Assembly: GCA_025352065.1 (NCBI GenBank)
Contig: JANXUC010000155.1
Span: 1 to 36,820, forward strand
From: Acidobacteriaceae bacterium
GTDB lineage: Bacteria > Acidobacteriota > Terriglobia > Terriglobales > Acidobacteriaceae
DNA length: 36,820 bases
Reading direction: 5' to 3'
This document shows, in pieces, positions 24,409 through 33,714 of this stretch. Position 1 is the stretch's first letter; each line of letters begins with the position of its first letter. The notes under the pieces were generated by a model. That model was not told where the DNA came from, searched no databases, and was given only the letters and a program-made list of their open reading frames with translations. The translations under genes were made by a program, and so were the position numbers.

Positions 24409-26886
24409 ATGCAGCCTATTTTTGCGCAGAAATCGAATTTCCCACGCGTTGCGAACCTGTTCGCTACCGCAGCGATCCTGAGCCTGTTGTTTGTGAGCTG
24501 TACTTTTTCAGTTCTTGCCCAAGTGAACGTAGTCACTCAGCATAATGACAATTTTCGCACCGGCGCCAATACCAACGAAACCTTCCTGACTCCCGCGAAC
24601 GTAAGAGCGGCCACTTTCGGTGCTCTGTTCTCGCAACCGGTGGATGGGTTGATCGCGGCCCAGCCGCTCTATGTTTCGGGCGTGAATATCCCGGGACAGG
24701 GCGTCCACAATGTCGTCTACGTGGTTACGCTGCACGATAGCGTGTACGCTTTCGACGCCGACAGCAACTCGGGAGCGAACGCCGCTCCACTATGGTCTGT
24801 AAACTTCTTGAATCCAGCGGCTGACATTACCACGGAACCGATTGCGGAATTGGGCTGCGGAACAACCACGTTCTTCACTGAAATGGGAATCTTGGGCACA
24901 CCGACCATCGATGTCGCCTCCAGCACCATGTATTTGGTGGCCAAGACGAAGGAGAACGGAATCTACCATTTCCGCCTTCATGCTCTTGACATCACAACCG
25001 GCATGGAAAAGCTGGGCGCGCCCTTGGATATGACCGGCACGGTGACGGGCAAGGCCGGGACGCTGACGCTCCTGGCAGCTGGAAAGAACATGATGTCGCG
25101 ACCCGGAATTCTGCTGTCGCAAGGCATCGTCTACCTCGCGTTCGGTTCCAACGGCTGTGACGGCGGCGGCACGCGCGGATGGGTCGTAGCCTACGACGCA
25201 AACACGCTGATGCAGCTCGGAGTCTTCAACGACGAAGTTGATTCAGCAGGTGCACACGGCAACATCTGGATGGCAGGCAGCGGCTTGGCGTCCGACGACA
25301 ACGGAAACATCTTTTTCTCGACGGCGAATGGCCCGTTCGATGCAAACATCGGCAACCGGGATTACGGCTCCAGCTTGGTAAAAATCGGCTGGGGATCCAG
25401 TGGTTTGGTTGCCAAGGATTACTTCACTCCTTACAACCAGGCTTATCTCGCGTCGCACGATCTTGATGTCGGATCTGCTGGTGTCACGATGCTGCCCGAC
25501 CAACCCGGCCCCCATCCGCACTTGATGGTCGGATCAGGGAAGGAAGGCGCTATTTACCTGGTTGATCGCGACAACCTGGGTCAGTTCAATCTGGCCGACA
25601 ACAGCCAGATTGTGCAGTTCCTTCCTCACGCAGTTGGAGTCATGGAAAGCACCGCAGTTTACTGGAACGGAAACGTGTACTTCACCGGTCAAGGTACGGG
25701 CGTCTCTTCCTACTCTGTGAGCACAGGGCAACTCAGTCTGCTGGGACAAAGCGCAACCAAGCCTGCGTCGCCGCATACGCCGTCGTTTTCGGCGAATGGC
25801 AACTCGAACGGTATTTTGTGGCTTCCAAATTCGCTGAATGGCATTTTGGCCTTTGACGTTTCTGCTCCCACTGCCGCTTCAATTTACAGCCTGAAGACGA
25901 CGACCACGCTGGCGCATTTCAATACGCCTACCATTGCCAACGGTCACCTGTATGTAGGTACCAACCTGAACTTGCAAATCGTGGGCTTGTTCGGCCACTT
26001 GTCGCCAACGGGCGGAAACGGTCAAGCCACACAGCCCTTGGGCACCTTGCCTCTACCGCTGCAAGCCACCGCAACCGACCCGTATTCTGGACTGCCGGTT
26101 GCTGGCATAACTGTGACTTTCAGCGACGGTGCGAAAGGTGGAGTTTTTAACCCCGTTTCGGCGGTCACCGACTCGAATGGCATAGCTACCACAAACTACA
26201 CCGTACCCAGTAAGGTCGGGACCTACGCCATAACGGCCAAGAACGCCGCTTACACTCCCGCTATTTTTACTGTGTCGGTGGTGCCCGGCGCTCCGGCAAA
26301 AATAGTAGTGGCCAGCGGCACGAAGCAAACCGCTCCGGTTCAAACAACCTTCGCGGCGGCGATCGTATTTGCCGTGCAAGACGTCAACAGCAACGGAGTT
26401 TCCGGACAGACCGTGAACTTCAGCGATGGCAACAAGGGCGGAACGTTCAATCCTCCATCGGCTGTCACCGACGCCAACGGCAAAGTCTCCACGTTCTATA
26501 CTGCTGGCACCAAGACAGGCACTATAACGTTGACTGCCACCTCAGGGACTCTGCATCAGGCGGCGTATGGCACGGTAACAGCAGGGCCCGCAGCTTCCAT
26601 CGCAGTGTTTTCCGGCAATAACCAAATCGGCGCGGTTTCTACCGTATTGGTCAACCCGCTCGTTGTTCTGGTGAAGGACCAGTTCAGCAATGTGGTTCCG
26701 GCGGCACACATCACGTTCACCGATGGCGGCGTGGGAGGCTCCTTTAGCACGCCCACCATCGATACGGACGCGACCGGTAAGGCCAGCGTAACCTACACGT
26801 TGCCGCCTACCAGCGGCATCGTCAGCATCAGCGCTTCCTACTCGGGAGGTTCAACCACGGCAAACTTTACCGAGACCGCTCAGTAG
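24409..26886 (+). CDS. Secreted PQQ-type beta-propeller protein with three Ig-like domains
   Basis: An 825-residue exported protein. Residues 1-~38 form a long signal peptide (LFATAAILSLLFVSCTFSVLAQ). Residues ~40-545 look like a PQQ/quinoprotein-type propeller, with blades such as GLIAAQPLYVSGV, VVYVVTLHDSVYAFDAD, GAIYLVDRDNLG and HLYVGTNLNLQIVGL. The catalytic residues of true PQQ dehydrogenases cannot be confirmed, so it may be a binding propeller only. The last ~280 residues are three Big_1/invasin-like domains, each with a VTFSDG-KGG-F-P-AVTD-NG-A motif. ATG 24409 is chosen for the signal peptide; an in-frame ATG at 24337 would add 24 residues. A strong terminator follows. Confidence 0.82.
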   Translation: MQPIFAQKSNFPRVANLFATAAILSLLFVSCTFSVLAQVNVVTQHNDNFRTGANTNETFLTPANVRAATFGALFSQPVDGLIAAQPLYVSGVNIPGQGVHNVVYVVTLHDSVYAFDADSNSGANAAPLWSVNFLNPAADITTEPIAELGCGTTTFFTEMGILGTPTIDVASSTMYLVAKTKENGIYHFRLHALDITTGMEKLGAPLDMTGTVTGKAGTLTLLAAGKNMMSRPGILLSQGIVYLAFGSNGCDGGGTRGWVVAYDANTLMQLGVFNDEVDSAGAHGNIWMAGSGLASDDNGNIFFSTANGPFDANIGNRDYGSSLVKIGWGSSGLVAKDYFTPYNQAYLASHDLDVGSAGVTMLPDQPGPHPHLMVGSGKEGAIYLVDRDNLGQFNLADNSQIVQFLPHAVGVMESTAVYWNGNVYFTGQGTGVSSYSVSTGQLSLLGQSATKPASPHTPSFSANGNSNGILWLPNSLNGILAFDVSAPTAASIYSLKTTTTLAHFNTPTIANGHLYVGTNLNLQIVGLFGHLSPTGGNGQATQPLGTLPLPLQATATDPYSGLPVAGITVTFSDGAKGGVFNPVSAVTDSNGIATTNYTVPSKVGTYAITAKNAAYTPAIFTVSVVPGAPAKIVVASGTKQTAPVQTTFAAAIVFAVQDVNSNGVSGQTVNFSDGNKGGTFNPPSAVTDANGKVSTFYTAGTKTGTITLTATSGTLHQAAYGTVTAGPAASIAVFSGNNQIGAVSTVLVNPLVVLVKDQFSNVVPAAHITFTDGGVGGSFSTPTIDTDATGKASVTYTLPPTSGIVSISASYSGGSTTANFTETAQ

Positions 26887-26902
26887 CGGAACGCCTCACC
26901 AA

Positions 26903-26935
26903 AGAGCCGGATGCCTTGCGCATCCGGCTCTTTTT
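26903..26935 (+). terminator. Rho-independent terminator after the propeller/Ig-like gene
   Basis: Perfect 12-bp stem (AGAGCCGGATGC and GCATCCGGCTCT, 5-base loop) with a run of T residues, starting 17 bases after the stop codon. Confidence 0.9.
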
Positions 26936-27174
26936 CTTTCCGGCGAAGGCTCCGAGCCGATTGAATCAGGGTTTCTTCCAACTTCCACCGCTATGGACCA
27001 CGACGTCTCGCTGGCATGGGCTCAATGACCCTGACTCCAAGTCTTTATCTTGACTCGCCCGCATCCACGGCACCCCTATTTTCAGCGTTATTCGGGCATG
27101 CGTCCGTTTCCCTGAAAAGGCGGCAGTTACATAGGTAAGTTGTTGCTTTGCAACGTCTAGCCGATCCTAGTGAG

Positions 27175-27552
27175 ATGAACGAGAACTATTCAGGAAAGTC
27201 GAAACCATCGCAGCGAAGCGCTATGCAACCTCGATCCGCATCTACTTGGTTTTTGTTGGCCATCCTATCGCCAGCTTTGCTGGCTACGAGCCTGCTGGGG
27301 CAACAGAGCTCTCGCAAAGTATTGGTTCGCGTACCGGCAAAATACCCGGCCCTTCTGCAAAGTAAAAAGATAGGCGGACTCGTCAAGGTACGAGTGGTAA
27401 TCTCCCCATCCGGGAACGTCCGAACGACTGAATTGGTGGGCGGAAACCCAATCCTCGCTGAGGCGGCAATCGATGCCATCAAGAAGTGGCGTTACGAGCG
27501 GGCGCCCGCTGATACAGCCGCTGTCGTCGAGCTTCGCTTCGACCCGTACTGA
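27175..27552 (+). CDS. Small exported protein with only a TonB C-terminal domain
   Basis: A 125-residue protein. A hydrophobic segment (TWFLLAILSPALLATSLLG, ~residues 23-41) acts as signal peptide or N-terminal anchor. After a short linker, residues ~52-125 match the TonB C-terminal fold: YPALLQSKKIGGLVKVRVVISPSGNV, then a helix AAIDAIKKWRYERAP and a final strand. The proline-rich spacer and the ExbB/ExbD partners of energising TonB proteins are missing. Such orphan TonB_C domains are frequent in Acidobacteriota; their role is uncertain. ATG 27175 or ATG 27223 may be the start; a TTG at 27148 is less likely. Confidence 0.75.
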   Translation: MNENYSGKSKPSQRSAMQPRSASTWFLLAILSPALLATSLLGQQSSRKVLVRVPAKYPALLQSKKIGGLVKVRVVISPSGNVRTTELVGGNPILAEAAIDAIKKWRYERAPADTAAVVELRFDPY

Positions 27553-27620
27553 GAACCCCTACTTCATGGGCCTTCAGAGTTTCCGTATCCACGAGCAAAA
27601 AGCTGCCTGTCTTTCCTCGA

Positions 27621-27651
27621 AACGGATAGGCCTGAAGCAGGCCTATCCGTT
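27621..27651. terminator. Perfect hairpin between convergent genes
   Basis: AACGGATAGGCCTG and CAGGCCTATCCGTT form a perfect 14-bp stem with a 3-base loop. There is no T-tract on either side. Its place between the convergent TonB_C and S53 genes fits a bidirectional terminator. Confidence 0.55.
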
Positions 27652-27704
27652 CAAGGAACCATCGCAACCATCGCACACAGACTTCGACCTCCGCGCGACT
27701 TAGC

Positions 27705-30700
27705 CTAGTGGACAACCTGCTTCACAATTGCCGATGTGCTGGTGTTGAAGTTCGTGTTACCTCCATACACCGCCGTGATCGAGTGAGTACCCACAGCCAA
27801 CGTCGATTTTGTGATCGCAGCTTTATGGGTAGTTGCGTTGACGGCTGCGGTTCCAAGGATAGTGGCGCCATCCTTGAACGTCACCGTACCGGTAACGCCA
27901 GTGCCCGGCGCTATCGTCGCCGTAAAGGTTACAGCTTGCCCTTTGTTGGACGGGTTCAAAGAAGAGACAAGCGCTGTGGTGGTGGCAGCCTTCTTGACAG
28001 TCTGAGTGACTGTCGGTGAAGTGCTCCCGCCAAAGCTCGAGTTCCCGCTATAGATGGCCACAATTGCATGCGCGCCCGCCGTCAGGGTCGGAGTCGAGAA
28101 CGTCGCCTTGCCCGCGGACAGTGCAACCGCGCCAAGAGTGACCGAGCCATTCTTGAAGGTCACGGTTCCGGTTGCCGTCGCTGGCGTTACCGACGCGGTG
28201 AAGGTTACAGAGTGCCCGTAAGTGGAGGGATTCAAGGAAGAGGCCAAGGCAGTTGCCGACTTGCCCAGAACCTTGAAGCTAGCCGACTTCGTGGCTTCAG
28301 CGTTGCCTGCGCGGTCGGTACTGCTGAAAGCCACCGTATGACTTCCGGCGGTTGCCACGGTGAATGGACCCGTGTAGTTCTTGAGCGCCGCGCCATCCAG
28401 CCGATAGGCCGTGCTCGCAATGCCGCTTAGGTTGTCGCTCGCACTCAGCTTGACGGTTACCGTGCTTGTCCCGCTGAAGCTCGCTCCAGTGACAGGCGCG
28501 GTTAGATCAATATTGACGGGAACCGCGTGCTGCGATTCCTGGTTTCCCGCGATATCCGCACTGAATTCATACACGTTGTGTACGCCTTCAGCAGCGACAG
28601 TAATCGGACTGCTGTAGGAGATGCAGGATTGAGTCTGGATACAGTTGCCGTTATCGACCGCGTAGTAAGCCGAGAAGATTCCCGATCCAGTCGATCCGCC
28701 CGGATCGGTTGCCGCCAGCGAAACTTGCACTGACGCCCTGTTCCACCCGTTCCCGTTGGGGTTCGGAATCGACGTGGCACTCGTTATTGGAGGAATCGTG
28801 TCATAGCAGACGGAGCCGTAGGTTTGCAGTCCATCCCAACCAGCGTTGTCCCATGAACGAACATAAGCAGTATGGCAACCCTGGCTCACTCCACCCGAAC
28901 AGCCTCCTGCACCCGTTAACGACAAGCACCCTGTCGTCGCCTTTGGAAACTCAGGGCCACTGAAGAACGAGTCGCCTTGTCCCGGAGTGGCATGGATATA
29001 GACATCTCCTGGATCGGCATCCCACGCTTGGCTGAATCCAGCGATTCCGTTGGCGGGCCGACCGTTCCCGGAAGTGTCGGTCATGAACCAGCTTACAATC
29101 TGGTTCGAGTTGTACCAGACTCCAGTGGAGGGTCCACTGAAGTTCGCAACCGGGCCGCCGAAATCTCCTGCCAGATAGGTGTTGATCGACCATGCCATTT
29201 GCAGCGCGTTAAATGATCCCCACCCGGTCGCGAGGTCGTAACCAGCATAAGCACACCATGCGGTTAAGCCTTTCGCGATCGTCACATCGTTGCTATTGCA
29301 TCCTGACGTGATGTCGTAGAAGGGATAGTGCCCCGCATAGGGAGCGTTGAGTCCTTCGTAGTACATGTACCAGTTGGGGTTGCCCATCGGCGCGCAGCTG
29401 CCATTGCCGCAGCTGTTGCCGATGATCGCTACGTTCAGGTAGTAGAGATAGGCATTCTCTTGAGCGAAGAAGCCGGATAGCTCGGGGGCAACGATGCTGG
29501 TGCCACCTACGCCACCCAGAGACCCATTGAAGAAGTAATTCTGTCCACTGGCGGCATTCAGCGATACGTCGGGAACACTGCGAGCGCCGACACATTGAGG
29601 AAGTCCTGCCTGGTAACCGGGCGCGGCAAACTTAGAGCTGCAGCCACCGCCGCCGCCTCCATTGTTGCCGGCGCAGCTTCCTTGCGTCGCACCACCTGTC
29701 CATGCTACTTCGTTGAAATACGTTGAATCGAAGTTCAGCGTCAAAGTTGTTCCACCTGCGGAAACCAAATCCGGGTCTGAACCGGGATAGCTAACGCTAA
29801 TCGTCGAGCAATCCGCTGTGGCGCCGTAATCGTGCGAAATTCCGACCAGCGACCAGCCCTGGCCCACCATCGAGTTGAAGATTCCATGATCCGTGTCCAT
29901 GGTTGCGTTGCTGGCACAGGAAAACTCCGCGCATCCCCAGCTCACGTTCATGGTGCGAGCGTTTCCGTCCGCCAGCATGTGGCTATAGATGTCGGTGAAG
30001 GTCGAGAGTTGGTTGTTCACGCCCTGATACATAAAAATCGAAGACGTATCCGTAAATGCTCCGAAGCTATTCGACATCGCCATCGACCATTCAAAATCGA
30101 GAGTTCCCTCTTGATCGCAGCAGGCGGGATTTCCATCGATTGGAATCGTGAAATAGTGATACGCCAGGTAGGGATACTGGGCCTGGAATCCAGCCCAGTC
30201 ATTGGTATTTTGCGTGCCCGCGGTGGCAATCGCAATCGAGGTCACCGGAGGCGTTCCGCCCGGATTGCCGAACGGATTGCAGCAATGTCCCTGCGCGTAA
30301 AGCGCATTGAAATCATAGGCATTCGATCCGTAGAGGTCGGTCGGATCCAAAAACCCGTTGGTGAGGTTGGGAAGATTTTTGCGATTCTTCGAGACCTTCA
30401 TCGCGGCCAACAGCTTCTTGTGATCGCCATTCACACCGCCCGTCGCCGTCGTTCCCTTCACTGGTCCAGGCGAATAAATTGGCATGGCAGGTTCAACTCC
30501 GTGACTGCCGGGCTGCAGTCTCTGAATATCATTCAATCCGCCGATAGAATGCACCAGGCTGGCGGTACTTCCGGCAATCTGCGGCTCGACGTCGTTGGAG
30601 AAACGAACTGATGTTCCAATTTGATAATTATTGATCTTAACGTTGAAAGCCTTTTCGATCACGCTGACAGGGCCTTCGAGATCGACGATCAGACGGTGCG

Positions 30701-31100
30701 GAAAGCGCGCCGTCACGGTCAGACCTTGGCTTTTCGCCCAATCCACCACGGCTTGCTCGTCGGCCTTCGACGGGCCAAAACGCGCATTCCATTCTTCCGG
30801 CTTCAGGAAGTGGCGATAGTCCTTCGTACCTTTGGTGTGCAGATCGGCCAGGAATTGTTCTTCCGCGGCAGCATGCGGACGTTCAATGCCTAGAACAACT
30901 CGTAACATCTGGGTTGGGCTTGCGGGCTGCACAAGCTTGGCGGTTCCATCCACAATTTGCGGAGGAATTTGCGCGGCGGTTTGTGCCACAGCGAAGTGGC
31001 TCAGGCTTGCGCTGAGAACGAGGAAAAATATCGGCAAGGCAGCTCGACGGCCTGACTTGAGGGATAGCGTGCTTGCAGATTGCATCTTTTCGAATTGCAT
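27705..31100 (-). CDS. Secreted S53 (sedolisin/pro-kumamolisin) protease with Ig-like C-terminus
   Basis: A 1131-residue exported serine-carboxyl peptidase, expected to be active at acid pH. A signal peptide (RRAALPIFFLVLSASLSHFAVAQ) is followed by the pro-kumamolisin activation domain (~45-190; HFLKPEEWNARFGPS and RLIVDLEG). The catalytic domain (~270-650) shows the Glu/Asp pair in EGTLDFEW, a candidate oxyanion Asp in ISHDYGA and the nucleophile in GGTSIVAPELSGF. After it come a putative carbohydrate- or calcium-binding stretch, two Ig/OmpL47-like repeats (YYAVDNG and YRLDGAALKNYTGPF) and two Big_3 Ig-like domains. The ATG at 31100 has AGGAG 6 bases upstream. It lies 109 bases after the upstream surface protein gene on the same strand and may be co-transcribed. 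Confidence 0.88.
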   Translation of the reverse strand: MQFEKMQSASTLSLKSGRRAALPIFFLVLSASLSHFAVAQTAAQIPPQIVDGTAKLVQPASPTQMLRVVLGIERPHAAAEEQFLADLHTKGTKDYRHFLKPEEWNARFGPSKADEQAVVDWAKSQGLTVTARFPHRLIVDLEGPVSVIEKAFNVKINNYQIGTSVRFSNDVEPQIAGSTASLVHSIGGLNDIQRLQPGSHGVEPAMPIYSPGPVKGTTATGGVNGDHKKLLAAMKVSKNRKNLPNLTNGFLDPTDLYGSNAYDFNALYAQGHCCNPFGNPGGTPPVTSIAIATAGTQNTNDWAGFQAQYPYLAYHYFTIPIDGNPACCDQEGTLDFEWSMAMSNSFGAFTDTSSIFMYQGVNNQLSTFTDIYSHMLADGNARTMNVSWGCAEFSCASNATMDTDHGIFNSMVGQGWSLVGISHDYGATADCSTISVSYPGSDPDLVSAGGTTLTLNFDSTYFNEVAWTGGATQGSCAGNNGGGGGGCSSKFAAPGYQAGLPQCVGARSVPDVSLNAASGQNYFFNGSLGGVGGTSIVAPELSGFFAQENAYLYYLNVAIIGNSCGNGSCAPMGNPNWYMYYEGLNAPYAGHYPFYDITSGCNSNDVTIAKGLTAWCAYAGYDLATGWGSFNALQMAWSINTYLAGDFGGPVANFSGPSTGVWYNSNQIVSWFMTDTSGNGRPANGIAGFSQAWDADPGDVYIHATPGQGDSFFSGPEFPKATTGCLSLTGAGGCSGGVSQGCHTAYVRSWDNAGWDGLQTYGSVCYDTIPPITSATSIPNPNGNGWNRASVQVSLAATDPGGSTGSGIFSAYYAVDNGNCIQTQSCISYSSPITVAAEGVHNVYEFSADIAGNQESQHAVPVNIDLTAPVTGASFSGTSTVTVKLSASDNLSGIASTAYRLDGAALKNYTGPFTVATAGSHTVAFSSTDRAGNAEATKSASFKVLGKSATALASSLNPSTYGHSVTFTASVTPATATGTVTFKNGSVTLGAVALSAGKATFSTPTLTAGAHAIVAIYSGNSSFGGSTSPTVTQTVKKAATTTALVSSLNPSNKGQAVTFTATIAPGTGVTGTVTFKDGATILGTAAVNATTHKAAITKSTLAVGTHSITAVYGGNTNFNTSTSAIVKQVVH

Positions 31101-31156
31101 GTTCAGCTCCTGGTGAGTGTAAGTGTTCAGTGAAACAGCCGACGCCGCTTTTCTGG

Positions 31157-31200
31157 CGAACCCGGAGACTACGGCGCCCATTTAGGGGGCTCCCGGTTCG
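31157..31200. repeat. Hairpin between the surface protein gene and the S53 gene
   Basis: CGAACCCGGAG (31157-31167) and CTCCCGGTTCG (31190-31200) pair over 10 of 11 positions. There is no T-tract. It may attenuate or stabilise the transcript between the two minus-strand genes. Confidence 0.45.
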
Positions 31201-31209
31201 AAAATGAAA

Positions 31210-33456
31210 CTAGTTGGAGGGACGCTTCGCACCTGCGGTACGTCGAAGAGAAGCTGCGCTTTGCATCCCAAATTTCTTCGGATCCATCCCGAACAGGTCG
31301 GGGTGCAAGTACTTGCCTGCTTCCTCGCCTGTTTTCTTGACTTCCACCGGGATGCGATGCGCGTCGGCCCAGGCATCGTGACGAACCCCTGTCACCTGCC
31401 AGGAAACTTCTGCGTTAGGTTGTCCGCCAGCAATCTCAAAGCGATTGCCGACGACCTTCTTGGAGATATAGAGATTCGGCCCAGGCGCACCGATCGCGGT
31501 AAGTTGATAACGGAAATCGCGGTTGAGCGCTTCGAACCAGTCCGGCAGGGTGACCGCAGCCTTCCCTTTCGCATCCAGAATCGCCGTGCCGTTGTAAATG
31601 TTCATCATGTCCGGCGATTCCACGAAGGAGTGGTAGAGATACTTCCCCGACGGATCGAGCGGATGATCGATTTTGAAGGAGCCGCCAGCCTTGGACATGT
31701 TGCCGGCGATGGCGAGATTGCCACTGGTGTCCAGAACTAAGGCACTTCCAACACCATCCGCTTCAATGAGCGGCAATCCGGCCACTGATTGCTTGATGAC
31801 CACCAGTGCGGGCCATGTCAGGCCCGTGTTCTGGAACCAACCAGCGAAACCATCATCGGCGGTGCCCAGCACTCCAAATCCATTCCTTAACCCTGTATCT
31901 CCGTGGGTTCCGATATTCGTGTAAGAGTTCCAAAGCGAACTCACAGACCCAGACCATCCAAGCACCCCGTTTTTGGCTCCCGAGCCTTGAACGCCGTAGC
32001 CAGAAGCGCCGTTTCCCGCTCCAAAAACTCCAACTGAATTTGCTCCCTCCGAGACTCCCAATACGCCGTACGAAACGGAGGCGCCAGTATCCGTAGAGTG
32101 CCCAAAAATCGCCGTCGTTCCACTTGCGGAACCTGTCACCACCAGCGGCGAAACAATTGGATTGTTCGAGCTAATCGCCTGCGGGAAGGTGAACACATTT
32201 GCACCAGCCAGCTTCGCGTAGCGGGCGTCGGTACTCACGGTGTCCAAATTCAGCGTGACCGCGCCGCTGGTTCCGCCTCCGGTGAGACCCGGACCTGCCG
32301 TCACTCCGGTGATCGTCCCAGCGCCCGCCGCGCTGCAAACCCACGCCGTTCCATTCCATTGCAAGACCTGGTTTGCAGCACAGGTTTTGAGCAGGCTCAG
32401 CGTCACATTGCCCGTCGTTCCACCGCCCGCCAGACCAGAACCCGCGGTGACTCCCGTGAGCGTTCCCGCGCCCGGAAACGTCTGCCCCGGCGCAAACGTC
32501 AGGATGCCTTTATTGTTGAACTTCAACCCTGTCTCAGCCGGGACTGCCGCGCCCGCTCCGTAGAGCAAGTTCAGCGTGCCAGAAGCCGCCGCCGTATGAT
32601 TCCCTGCCGGTTCGGCCTGCAAGCGGAATGTCTGATTCACCGGCGCGGTCGCATTGAAAACGGAAGCCACGAAATCTCTAGGATTCGAATTGAAGCCTTT
32701 GGTGGCCGTCGCAACACCGGTCGCGGGAGACACGAGTGTTCCGCGAATGAACGCTCCGCCCGTCACATCGAGCGTTGCTGCTGGAACGATGTTGCCGATG
32801 CCAACCTTCGCTGTAGCGCCTGTTCCCGTCTGGAACAGAGCCGAGTTCGCCAACGTCGTCGCATTCGTCCAGATGGGCAAAAAGTTCGTCGTCCCCGTAC
32901 CGACAATCGTTGCGGGCAGAAGTATCCCTGCACTGGAAGACAATGCACTCGCGGCACCCCCGTTCCCCCCGGAAGGAGGCGCCGCTAGCACAAAAGCCGA
33001 TGGCGGCAGTCCGCCCACGGTCTCCGCATCCGCCGCTTTCAGCGCATACGGCACACTGAGCAGCAGAATTCGATTCTGTTCTTTCTGTCCCGCCACCTGC
33101 ACGCTGAGCCAGCGCGCTTCACCGGAGCTGAACAGCTCGACTGGCAATGGCTTGTTCGCGCCTAACGAAACGCTATATCGACCGGTCGCGTCGGCCTGCA
33201 CGTTCTGCGTCTCCATCCACAGCGCGCCGCCACCTTGCTCCTCTTGGTAGAGCGCGAAGGTGATACCAGCTATGCCCGAAATGGCCTTGCCGTTCTGGTC
33301 CTTGATGGAACCCTGGAAACGCACCTGGTTCGGCACTGCGCTGGACTTCGGCGAGGCTACATTCGCAGATTGCGATTGTGCCGACGACACTCCGCAAATC
33401 ATCGCAGAGCAGGCAAACATTACGAGCAAGCGTGAAAGCGCTCGAAGACGCAGCAT
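31210..33456 (-). CDS. Large secreted surface protein with conserved C-terminal domain
   Basis: A 748-residue exported protein of unknown function. A signal peptide (LRALSRLLVMFACSAMICGVSSAQ) is followed by an N-terminal beta domain (~40-150) with VRFQGSIKDQNGKAISGIAG and SVPYALKAADAETVGGLPPSAF. The long middle is repetitive and low-complexity, with TGVTAGSGLAGGGTTGNVTLSL-like units that resemble phage tail-fibre or filamentous surface proteins. The last ~140 residues form a conserved domain (HPLDPSGKYLYHSFVESPDM, DWFEALNRDFRYQLTAIGAPG, VSWQVTGVRHDAWADAHRIPVE). The start at ATG 33456 has AAGGAG 6 bases upstream. It is divergent from the winged-helix regulator. The same C-terminal domain ends the partial gene at 36601-36820. 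Confidence 0.8.
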   Translation of the reverse strand: MLRLRALSRLLVMFACSAMICGVSSAQSQSANVASPKSSAVPNQVRFQGSIKDQNGKAISGIAGITFALYQEEQGGGALWMETQNVQADATGRYSVSLGANKPLPVELFSSGEARWLSVQVAGQKEQNRILLLSVPYALKAADAETVGGLPPSAFVLAAPPSGGNGGAASALSSSAGILLPATIVGTGTTNFLPIWTNATTLANSALFQTGTGATAKVGIGNIVPAATLDVTGGAFIRGTLVSPATGVATATKGFNSNPRDFVASVFNATAPVNQTFRLQAEPAGNHTAAASGTLNLLYGAGAAVPAETGLKFNNKGILTFAPGQTFPGAGTLTGVTAGSGLAGGGTTGNVTLSLLKTCAANQVLQWNGTAWVCSAAGAGTITGVTAGPGLTGGGTSGAVTLNLDTVSTDARYAKLAGANVFTFPQAISSNNPIVSPLVVTGSASGTTAIFGHSTDTGASVSYGVLGVSEGANSVGVFGAGNGASGYGVQGSGAKNGVLGWSGSVSSLWNSYTNIGTHGDTGLRNGFGVLGTADDGFAGWFQNTGLTWPALVVIKQSVAGLPLIEADGVGSALVLDTSGNLAIAGNMSKAGGSFKIDHPLDPSGKYLYHSFVESPDMMNIYNGTAILDAKGKAAVTLPDWFEALNRDFRYQLTAIGAPGPNLYISKKVVGNRFEIAGGQPNAEVSWQVTGVRHDAWADAHRIPVEVKKTGEEAGKYLHPDLFGMDPKKFGMQSAASLRRTAGAKRPSN

Positions 33457-33512
33457 GGAGTTCTCCTTCAGCGGTGTTCCTGGTTTTAGAACTTCGGTCG
33501 GGGAAGATGCCT

Positions 33513-33542
33513 GCACCAAGACTGTCGTGTCCGCCTTGGTGC
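33513..33542. promoter_or_regulatory. Inverted repeat in the divergent promoter region
   Basis: GCACCAAG (33513-33520) and CTTGGTGC (33535-33542) are perfect inverted complements with a 14-base spacer, between the surface protein gene and the winged-helix regulator gene. It is a candidate operator for that regulator. Confidence 0.4.
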
Positions 33543-33714
33543 CTCAGGCTTTTGAACTCAGCGATTGTCCCTCGAAGTGCCGTCGCGCTCAATAGCGATG
33601 AACTGTTGGTCACCTTAATTTTCATGTCGCCGTAAACGATTGAAAATAAAAGACATGTTGGTATCGTCTCAAGTTGGAGTAGAATCCCGAGTACGGTTCG
33701 GGGGAGCCGCACGG

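Noticed and set aside
29832-30611. Plus-strand open frame of 259 codons
   Set aside because: Antisense to the S53 protease catalytic region; basic, motif-free product.
31157-31209. Possible tRNA T-arm (GGTTCGAAA) near 31195
   Set aside because: The flanking bases do not form a T-stem and there is no acceptor or anticodon stem; it is explained by the hairpin at 31157-31200.
32098-32988. Plus-strand open frame of 296 codons, very Arg-rich
   Set aside because: Antisense shadow of the surface protein gene at 31210-33456; the composition is that of a reversed low-complexity region.
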